From contig NC_088800.1 in the NCBI RefSeq assembly GCF_011386835.1, positions 59,611,439 through 59,675,438 on the forward strand: 64,000 nt of DNA. The letters run 5' to 3'. The DNA is from Chrysemys picta bellii. Lineage: Eukaryota; Chordata; Testudines; Emydidae. This document shows, piece by piece, positions 56,166 to 64,000 of this stretch (within the stretch, counting starts at the first letter, position 1; each line of letters opens with the position of its first letter). The notes under the pieces are model-generated. The model was not told the origin of the DNA, searched no databases, and worked only from the letters and a program-made list of their open reading frames with translations. Both the position numbers and the translations under genes were made by a program.

Positions 56166-56944
56166 AAGAAATGAGATCATATTGGCCAGCAGGATAGTTT
56201 ATTATACAGAACCTAAAGCTACTGACACTGAAGTCAAGAGCAAAACTCTAATTTCACTTCCATGGAAGCAGGATTGGCCCCATAGAACCTAATGACAAAG
56301 CTCTAAAAACTTCAATGGGACCAAGAATTTAGCTCATATTGCATGAGCATTTCTCATCAAATGGTAGTGTTGTGCACTGGCATTTACCTTGCAGTACCTA
56401 TTTCAGTTTTGTCTTAGCATAAATATTCGTCCACATCACAAACCCATCAGAATAATCAGTAATAATTGATAAGAAGGGACGTGCAGAGGTAATATGGAAA
56501 ATTAGTTACATTTAAGAGCCCCACTATGAAAAAAAAAAACTGGTGGAGCACAAAAGAAATGCTACTGCTATATTTGCATGTATACTAAAGCTTCTTTGGA
56601 CGTCACCTTTCTTTTCCTCATGACCATAATTAATATATATTTGTTAGATGTCTTGTACTGTCCAGTCATAACTCTGGATTAACCACCATAAAATATTTTG
56701 CAGCACTTTAAAAAACAAACATAACACTATAGTTCCAGCTATGTTTCTCTTTTGCACCCATTAGATTCAGTATTTTGACTTTAGTGTGAGTTTTTGGGTA
56801 CACAAGTAATGCAGGAACCTCACAGACCTGATCTGCAACTGGATGCACCTGAAATCAATAAGGCTCTGCACAAGTGCTGGGATTTGCCTGCATAGATCAA
56901 GTTACAAGGTCAGGCCATACATTTTTAGAGAGCATATTTTAGTT
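56166..56944. other. Intergenic DNA, no gene seen
   Basis: Contains a palindromic remnant at about 56265-56345 (GGATTGGCCCCATAGAACC, CTTCAATGGGACCAAGAAT). Otherwise plain. Confidence 0.35.
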
Positions 56945-57190
56945 ATTTGGTACTCTGATCCTGAAAATGCACAGCTGAATAACTTTACAGATGTAAGTAG
57001 TCCCATTGAGTTAAAAAATGAGCCTTCAGATCATTAATTTGCCCCTGCTGCATGTCTGGCAGAAATAAATTAATTATTTCACACCTAGGAAATTGGATAA
57101 AATGCCTCAATTCTGCCAGCAGTTGTGCACTTGAATAAATGTAGACCCATGCCTAGTTCCATTGAGTTCAGTGTTTACAGGATCAGGCCT
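56945..57190. repeat. Palindromic short repeats (GATCCTG type), two arms
   Basis: ACTCTGATCCTGAAAATGCA with GATGTAAGTAGTCCCATTGA, and CAGCAGTTGTGCACTTGAAT with AGTGTTTACAGGATCAGGCC T. The latter closes the palindrome. Confidence 0.55.
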
Positions 57191-57249
57191 ATAATTTGGT
57201 CTTAAAGTAGCAGAAGGAACAGGTTATGTGCTGAATTGTTTACTAAGGC

Positions 57250-57372
57250 TCCAGTCCTGCAAATAAATAGGCATGTGTTTAACTTCACCTGTATGAGTAA
57301 TCCCACTACAATCAATGGGACTACTTTACAGGGATAAATTTGGATATATGCCTTGATGACTGCAGTACTGGA
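57250..57372. repeat. Palindromic short repeat (AGTCCTGCAAATAAATAGG type)
   Basis: CTCCAGTCCTGCAAATAAAT, GAGTAATCCCACTACAATCA, ATGGGACTACTTTACAGGG and TGCAGTACTGGATCAC. An eroded palindrome of the GATCCTGCAA family. Confidence 0.5.
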
Positions 57373-57784
57373 TCACAAGTATTTACTTTTGACTTACTAG
57401 TGTAAGTGCTCAAAGTTCCCAGTAATTCTTTGCTGCTAACTAATTTTTAAAAAAGTCTTAGCTCTACTCCTGTTTCTGCACAGATAAAAAAAATATAGAG
57501 AGGGAGAGTATTCATATATTTTTATCTGGTGTGGTTTTAAATGATTGTATTTTTTAAATTAGATCACATGGGACCTTCAAAATGTTAACTATTTTTCATT
57601 TTAATCTATATATTTAAATACAATGGGAATTGTCATTATATAAATCATCCCCAACCTCTCATAGGTGCCTATTATTAAACCATAACAACACTAATTTGCT
57701 AGAATCACACAGTGTGCAACACACAAACATTGGATAATTATACCAATTAAAACCTAACCTATTAAAACTGATAAATCACTATTT
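57373..57784. other. AT-rich intergenic DNA, nothing recognised
   Basis: No supported gene, RNA or repeat. Confidence 0.3.
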
Positions 57785-57930
57785 TTGACAGGTCCTGATG
57801 TTGTTTATTTGTCAAACTTTCTCGGAACTAGCTGCTGTCAGACCTGTTTAACAATAATTCATGGAGCTGGGGATGCTGCAATACCTCTTCTCATTAGTTC
57901 AGCATTAGAATTCCTCTAAGACTTGTTTTC
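57785..57930. promoter_or_regulatory. Candidate conserved element upstream of the CpG island
   Basis: Repeat-free, balanced composition, with GTTGTTTATTTGTC (forkhead-like TGTTTA/TTTATTTG), TTAACAATAATTCATGG (Sox-like ACAATAA) and CTCATTAGTTCAGCATTAG homeodomain-like sites. Position about 300-400 bp before the CpG-rich block suits a distal promoter or enhancer. No conservation evidence is available from one sequence. Confidence 0.25.
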
Positions 57931-58179
57931 CGAGGGAGGGAGGGAAATAGGCAAAGATCTCTCAGTATTGCCAAAGGCATCATTTTAATCAGCAACTTCC
58001 TAACTGTCACTTAAGTATTATTATTTGTCAGACAGGCAGCAGTTTCAAACCCTGCCTAGGTTTGCTATGGGAGCCCCGGTTTTAGGTTGGCTTTTTATCG
58101 AGCCCGCTTGTGACAACCCTTTGCAGGAAAAGTTGTAGCCATCTCTCTAGTGTAATAAACCAGCAGCTGTGCCATCTCC

Positions 58180-59400
58180 TAGGCTAGTATCCATTTTACA
58201 CTCGCTCCTTCCCTCTCCCCAAATGGTTTCTCTGCGTGATGGCAAGTAATGTGCTTCTGAACAGAGTGGAGTGGAGTGGAGTTTCCCTGCCCCCCACCCC
58301 ACGGCCTCCCAGAGCCCCTGGGCCCTGTGGGGCTAGTAGAGGGTCCCTCGATGGCTGAGCAGAGAGAGCCAGAGCAGAGCGCCGGGCGCCTGCATGCACC
58401 TGCCAATCCCGAGGTGCAGGCGTAACGGCGCGTGGAGGAGGGTGGGATGCTGGGCAGGGAGACCCGCTCGCCCCCTCCCAACGCCGGCCTCTTTGCTCTT
58501 GTTCGCCAGGGCTCTCCTCGCCGCGGCTGCTCGCGTGCAGCGCGGCTCGTGCAGCCGCCTGCTTCGCCCACCCCCGCGGCGGGCTTGAAGGTCACCTCGC
58601 TCCCTCTCCGGAGCCACTTTGCAGCGCTGGCTGGGGAGCAGCCGCGCTTCCCCCTGCTGCCTTGAGGCGAACCCGGCAACCCAAAGTCACCTGGCTCGAG
58701 TGGCTCCCAGGAAATCCCCCGACGCGGGGCTCGGCAGCTGGGGAGTGGGGTTCTCTGTAAGCTCTCCAGGCTCCTACGCAGGAGGGGGGAGTTCCTCGTG
58801 CAAGCTCGAGGCTCACCTAGCGGGGAACCTCGCCGCGAGCTGCGCCAGGCTCCTGTTGCGAGCGCCAGCCTCCTCTCCAGGGATGGCTCGGCCAGCGTGA
58901 GGCGCGCGCTGGGGAGCTCGCCGCCAGCTGCAGGTTTCGCCTGCGAGCTCCCAGCTAGGGGACCGCTGCACAAGGTGCTCTCTCGACTGCCCTTGCAAGC
59001 TCCTCCTCACCACCAGCTGCCCCGGACTCTCCTCGCGAGCTTGGGACTCCTCGTCAGGAATTTCTCTGCCAGCGTGAGGCTCGCACCCTGGACGGGCGCT
59101 TTGCCCGCTCGCGTTTGGCTGCAGCCCAAGTGACACTTGTGAGGGAGGAGGAGGAAGGCAGCGGGGCTCGGAGAGGGGAACTCAGGATGCCCTGGTGAAG
59201 GCGGGAGAGAGCCGCCGCGTCCTTCCTGAGGGGAAGGGGCTCCGGGGGCCGGCAAGCGTCCCAGCTGCCCCTGGGCTCTCTCTACGCTGCCCGTGCCCAG
59301 GGGGTGCGAACTCTTTGCTTCTGAGCCGCTGCTGGACGGAGCGGCAGAGACACAATCCCCTTCAGCCTCCTACTTCTCTTTATGGTGAGTTGAGCCTTTG
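58180..59400 (+). promoter_or_regulatory. CpG-island promoter and probable first exon of an unidentified gene
   Basis: This is the only long CpG-rich, non-transposon block in the window, with abrupt entry from AT-rich DNA near 58180 and exit after about 59400. On the plus strand it ends in CTTTATG|GTGAGTTGAG, a strong splice donor, so I infer transcription to the right with a non-coding or mostly non-coding first exon ending at 59384. No TATA box is convincing; a TTTTTAT sits near 58088. Internally, CTGGGAGCTCG-like and GCCAGCGTGAGGC (58892-58904 and 59071-59083) blocks recur about 180-190 bp apart, a diverged tandem duplication. Frames up to 264 codons (minus, 58973-58179) look compositional. 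The gene cannot be named, since its later exons are not visible here. Confidence 0.6.
59379..59390 (+). other. Predicted 5' splice donor
   Basis: TTTATG|GTGAGT, with the exon end at 59384 and GT at 59385-59386. It matches the vertebrate donor consensus closely. A second donor-like CTG|GTAAGTAT is at 59814-59821, preceded by an acceptor-like TGTGCCTGTTTGACAG (59788-59803). An 11-base exon between them is too short to trust. Confidence 0.5.
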
Positions 59401-61504
59401 GTTTGGAGGAGGGTGGTAGGGCGAAGGTGCCAGCCCCTGGTGCGCTGGGAAGCCCCGCTAGTTGGTCCTAGCAGCTCAGAGAGTTGTTTTGCTTTGCTGG
59501 GGGGTGGGAAATTGCTAAAGGAGCCCCCTGCGTTTTTAATCTGAAGCCATGCTCTCAAAGTGGCACTTCAGGGCAGGACCTTGTGGAGAATGTAGGGCTA
59601 GAGTCCCCTCCAGGTGCTCCCGCTCTGCCTTGGAAAGCCAAGTGCTGCAACAAATGGAAGGGATTTGTGTGCTCTGAAGTGTATGCTAAGTCAAATGCCG
59701 GTTTCCCTTCTTCTCCGTGTCCCACTCATGCATCCCATTTGCAATGATATCATGCTAGTATCTCCATTGCTGCTGGGGGGGTCTGTGTTGTGCCTGTTTG
59801 ACAGTGTATATGCTGGTAAGTATTTGGTGTAGAAAAGTTACTGAAACATGGTTCAGGTAACAAGTTCCAAAATGTTTTTCATAGGCAGGTGTGTTCAAAG
59901 GAGAGGGAGGCAGATGCATACCCAGGCTGGAGACCTGGATTGGGTGAAACGGGGATCATGCCAATGAGATAAATGTATATGTGGAGGAAACTAAGGGAGT
60001 TAAGTGTGGGATGAGAAGGAGAGCAAAGCACATCACTGAATAACATCATTCACTTTTTTTAAATAAAGCAATCTCTTAACACAGAGCATAATCCTAAATG
60101 CATGCTAATGTTTACCTAGCTTCTAGCTGTAGTTACAGGGGAGCTGAGCAAAAGTGGTGTGACTACAGCTAGCTTTTCTTATGAAAAATATCAGACAATA
60201 TTACAGTGAAGGGAAGCTTCGGGCACTGAACCTATGACAGTTCAAAAAATGCAAAAATCCTCAAATCTCCTTTGAAATGAATTACTGATTTAAAGTCTGA
60301 TTCTTCCAAATGATTCAAATTTGTGAAGTGCAAAAGATTTTGTGAAAGCCTGCAACTTGTCATTTAACTGGTCCAGTTTATGAATATGGCAAAGTATGTC
60401 ATTAGAATCTTATTAAGAAGCAGCAATTTAGTGATGACTAATTTAAACTGTAACAAAAACTGCTCATTCAAGGTAAATTGAGTTATAAAATGTAATAGAC
60501 ATAGAGGACAATGTCCTGAGAACTGAAGACTTTTCTTTTTAAATCTTGCCCTGGTGTACAGCTACAGGAATGGAAGATATTTAATGTTATTTACATTATT
60601 TAGGTGTAACAAAGGGTAAACAATTTTTGTACTATATTTAAAAGCAAGAACAAGATTTGTTGTTTTGGTAATAAAGACTGATAATACCAGTGTATGTCTG
60701 GAAAGAGTTTTAAAGCACCATGCTTCCTAAATATATTATCCCATAATAATTAACTCACAATCTAAAGTGAAGATGCTCTTGTTTTCATAAAATAAATATG
60801 ATTTTGCAGGTTTGGAAATATGGTCCATTAAGGAGCTGTGAAAGTGTATTGCAAAGGTTATGTAGAAACATTTTCAGTGTATGCTTCTCATAAGACACTG
60901 AATTTAACTTTAGCAAAGTGTATTAGATCACAGAAGAGAGCCCTTTAATTAGAACTATGGCAAACAAATTAGGACAGCTCAAATTATGGTATTTCTACGT
61001 TTATTTAATATTTCCCTTTACTTGGATGATTTGAAGTACTGATTTCTTGGGATACACTTTTATATTTAGTGTTTCTAATTACAGTCCCAGTCAGATGTCT
61101 AGCTGAAGACAGTGTCTTGTACAGGATTCAAAGGCTGGATAACAAGTTTCCTTTAAAATTTATTTATTCTGCTAAATACATCTGACAAGGGGTTTTGGTA
61201 TTTTCTGAAATGAGGGCTGTATTTATGCACCTTGCATTCCTTTTTAAGCTAAAATTTAACTTGTTAGCAACAATACAGCTGACAAGTTCTGTGGTCAAAT
61301 TCACAATATGTTGATAATTTTGATAATGCTTGTAACCATGGCACTTGCGGTCACTTGGTAATGGGGACATTTTTGTTTTCAGAAGCAGGTATCCTTAAGT
61401 ACCAGAAATACTTGCAGAAGTCAGGTGTCACTGAGCAGACTGAATTCACTAATTCTTGGATTCATAAAATATGTACTTCTAGCAAAGAGTGCAAATGTAG
61501 AAAT
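59401..61504 (+). other. Probable first-intron DNA, no coding exon seen
   Basis: If the donor at 59384 is real, this is intron. Composition returns to AT-rich by about 59850. Small frames at 59484-59832 show no domain. Confidence 0.35.
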
Positions 61505-61582
61505 ACAGGGGTAGATCCTCAGCTGGTGTAAATGGTTATAGCTCCAGTAAAGGACCTATGATAATTCACAGCAGCTGAGGAG
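61505..61582. repeat. Palindromic short repeat (CAGCTGGTGTAAAT type)
   Basis: GGTAGATCCTCAGCTGGTGT, AAATGGTTATAGCTCCAG, then the inverse TCACAGCAGCTGAGGAGCTG. Short palindrome of the GTGTAAAT group. Confidence 0.55.
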
Positions 61583-63084
61583 CTGCACCACAGTATGTAT
61601 ATTTAATTTTGTATTGACCTGCACTAACTCAAACTGGAAAGTAGTGAGGTTACCTCCTGGGGAAAGCACTAAAGCAGTGGCTGCTGATGTTGTTTTGGAG
61701 ATCCTCATCTCCATGCATCATGGCCCAACACAGTGGCATTTCTAACTTGTGCCCTGTCCATTCCCTTCTCTCCTCTGTCCTTTTCTGTTTTCTCTATCCC
61801 ATTTCCCCACTTGTTTCTTGCCGCTGTTCCATCCCTTGTTCTCCACAGACTGTTTCCCTTCCCCTCCGTTACTGGCCCTCTTGTCTCTCCTTCAGCCTGA
61901 CAAGGATTCTCCATTTCCTGTCAGAGCCCACAGCTATTGCCATTGCTGCCAGCCACATCTTTTTTTGTCCCTTCCCCAGCTACCTAGTACACAACACTGC
62001 TACCAGAAGCAGCAGGCAGTGCTACAGTGAGTATTGCTTTGTAATACCACTTGGGGAGAAGAGGCTAGGAGCTTCACACTTCAAAGGTCTTTCTGTGCCT
62101 ACTTCTCCCCTGGGGGAGTTTAGTGCCTTCCCCAGATTAGGAACACAGCCCTAAAGGGATTTGGTGTACACATTTATAATGTAAACCATTTCCTTTGTAC
62201 ATACTGGGTGTAGCTTTCTTTAAAGTACAACACAGTAGACACAGATTTATGCTTAATGTGGTAGAAAAGGTGAATATCAATTTACAAGTGTCCTTTTTCA
62301 TTTAAAACAAACAAACAACCTGTTAAATAAACCAAGAAGATCAAAAAGAATCTGCTCGGTTCAACTGATCACCAGAGAAGTTCATACACCATCTTGAGAA
62401 GGTTTATTGCTAAAGCCTTTTCTTCAGATTAGCTTTAGAGGAAGCCTGGGATTTCCACAATTTAAACCTGGTGTTGGTAGATATGTTAAGGTGCAGTGGG
62501 GATTATAAGACTGACTCAAAGAAAGGTGAAAATATGTACAACTTTGTAGATGGAGGACTGTTTTTTTTAATACACTATAAGTAGATATTTTCAAATGGAC
62601 TTATTTTCACTGCAAAAGTATGTGGCATGGTGTCGATCTGTTTGTGATTTGTATACAGCATACATTGCTGATTGCTAGTGCATGTTACTCGGCACTTATT
62701 TATTTGGGGGGAAATAAAGACACATCACTGTATATCTTTGAGTTTTCCCATTGTTGCCAGCAAACACTGGCCTGGCAGTAAGTGCACATGTGAACTGAAT
62801 AGGCGTTCCAGTAAATATTCATGCTTCTCTCTAAATGTGGGAACTTAAAATTTGACACAGTAGATGAGACCATTGATCCATCCAGTCAGGGACTGCCCCT
62901 TAGCTAATGATCCTGTTGCAGCAACCCCATCCTTCCTAAGGAAGCCTGGTATTTGGGCAGTGTTGCAGTCAGAGGCTGAGGATTGTGGTGATGTTGGTAG
63001 CAGTGTGCATGTGTATGACTGGGAACACATTTTTGATCTTCACGTGCAGTCAATCTTCCGATTCAAGACATAAAAAAAGTTGAG
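61583..63084. other. No coding exon recognised; pyrimidine-rich tract at 61740-61990
   Basis: The plus strand is C/T-biased from about 61740 to 61990, producing a 155-codon frame (61687-62154) of low complexity that I do not accept as a gene. The rest is ordinary AT-rich DNA. Confidence 0.35.
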
Positions 63085-63232
63085 TAAATCCACCCCGATG
63101 TAATTTCAGTTACACCAGACTGGCTCCATTTGCATATTACTGTAGACTCTGATCCTGCAAGCTCTTCATGTATGACACTCCCAATGACGTTAGGAGTCCA
63201 ACATCTGAATGGCTTGAAGGATTGAGCCCTTC
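63085..63232. repeat. Palindromic short repeats (GTGTAAT and GATCCTGCAAG types)
   Basis: ATCCACCCCGATGTAATTTC and GTTACACCAGACTGGCTCCA, followed by ACTCTGATCCTGCAAGCTCT and the inverse GGCTTGAAGGATTGAGCCC. Two families side by side. Confidence 0.5.
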
Positions 63233-64000
63233 CTTAGCACAATTATGAATGTTACTTGTGGTTGCAACTGGGCTAATAGTGGGGAAATTATTCACATTCA
63301 TCTTGGTGAATCATACATGAAAATAAGGCTTAAGTGGGATTTAACTGGAGTATCAGCCTTGTTCTGGCCCTCTGCACAGGTAAATTTCACTCTAGAAGAA
63401 TCATAGCCCAAATGAGTTGTTCAGGAACCACTACTGCTGGGAAAGGTTAGTTTGTCCAAACCAGGGAAAGATAAAAGGGCTAAACTTGGAGAAATAATTA
63501 ACAGTAACTAATACATCATGCTTTAGCCTTTAAACGATGCAGCCGATTTTCAAATCCAGCCACAGTATTTTGCATGGTGACCTCCTGCAGTACTAAATTC
63601 CCAAGTATGAATTAAATAGTCTGTTTTCTTTTGCGCTACATTTTCTGTCCTCTTATATTTCAGTGAGTCTCCACCTGTTCTCTCAGGCGCTGGTGCTGAT
63701 CAGTGTGTGCAGACCCTTGCTTGAGGAACTTAACTGACTTCAGTGGGGGCACTGGGCATTGACCAGGGTCTGCCTGTGTGGATTCAGTTGTAAAATGCAG
63801 GCCTTCATCCTGGGTCAGGAGAGAAAGAAATGACTGATAATTATGAAAGGCAGAATACCTTAAAGGGACACAGTTAACCAGAGAACCATGTTTGTCTGAA
63901 AATTTAGTACCTACTGTAGTTGCAATTAACCACTAATATTACTATAGCTGAAAGAAGTTTATCAAGGGAAGAATATTTTTCTCATTTTCATTCTATTTAC
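63233..64000. other. No gene recognised to the window end
   Basis: 63690-63810 has a GACTTCAGTGGGGGCACTGG core and GGATTCAGTTGTAAAATGCA GGCC end, another palindromic-repeat remnant. TCTGTCCTCTTATATTTCAG at 63644-63663 resembles a splice acceptor, but no supported exon follows. Confidence 0.3.

Noticed and set aside
58179..58973. 264-codon minus-strand frame in the CpG island
   Set aside because: CpG-rich promoter DNA is poor in stops; the translation has no domain, and the splice signal in the block points to the plus strand.
59788..59821. An 11-base internal exon after the CpG island
   Set aside because: Acceptor- and donor-like motifs are plausible by chance; the exon would be too short to believe without transcript data.
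61687..62154. 155-codon plus frame
   Set aside because: Follows a C/T-rich tract; low-complexity L/S/P/F translation with no recognised domain or splice context.
1..64000. CRISPR arrays, operons, ribosome-binding sites, origins
   Set aside because: The DNA is clearly vertebrate; the short direct repeats seen are microsatellites or transposon internals, not spaced arrays.

Overview
The window looks like non-coding vertebrate DNA from a reptile, most likely a turtle. The sequence is AT-rich and full of CR1 non-LTR retrotransposon pieces in both orientations, MIR-type SINEs, hAT- and Tigger-like miniature elements, solo LTR-like elements, and interspersed repeats ending in the AGACTAACACGGCT motif that I associate with turtle genomes. 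The turtle assignment is inference from remembered repeat types, not from a database search. No intact protein-coding gene is visible. All long open frames are GC-rich repeat translations, strand-biased low-complexity translations, or decayed transposon proteins.

Layout. 1-1492: GC-rich TIR element with alternating inverted internal repeats. 1.5-17 kb: quiet AT-rich DNA with short palindromic repeats and one unexplained G-rich island (15.1-15.5 kb). 17.4-21.6 kb: LTR-like DNA and a nest of CR1 pieces on the minus strand, one split by an LTR-like insertion. 23.2-25.5 kb: LTR-like DNA, then an inverted-repeat pair enclosing the source of a nearly perfect 146-bp duplication. 26-27.6 kb: a CR1 reverse-transcriptase relic on the plus strand. 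28.3-29.4 kb: a composite of a foldback repeat, the duplicated 146-bp segment and a second copy of the GC-rich TIR element with a 7-bp target duplication. 31-32.5 kb: a hAT-like miniature element and a solo LTR with a perfect 5-bp duplication. 35.2-37.9 kb: a CR1 tail interrupted by a 2.3-kb hAT transposon relic with a decayed transposase. 40.7-43.6 kb: miniature elements. 46.3-48.3 kb: a different LINE reverse-transcriptase relic hosting a MIR and a hAT-type miniature element. 49.1-49.4 kb: an old 277-bp palindrome. 52.3-56.2 kb: dense nested SINE, CR1 and Tigger-like insertions.

58.2-59.4 kb is the only gene-like signal: a CpG-rich block ending in a good splice donor (ATG|GTGAGT), which I read as a promoter and non-coding first exon of an unidentified plus-strand gene whose remaining exons lie beyond the window. 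A repeat-free block just upstream (57.8-57.9 kb) and another at 38.9-39.4 kb are weak candidates for conserved regulatory DNA.

There is no operon or pathway here. The main value of the window is its insertion archaeology: several insertions can be dated relative to each other, because the interrupted host repeat is recognisable on both sides.
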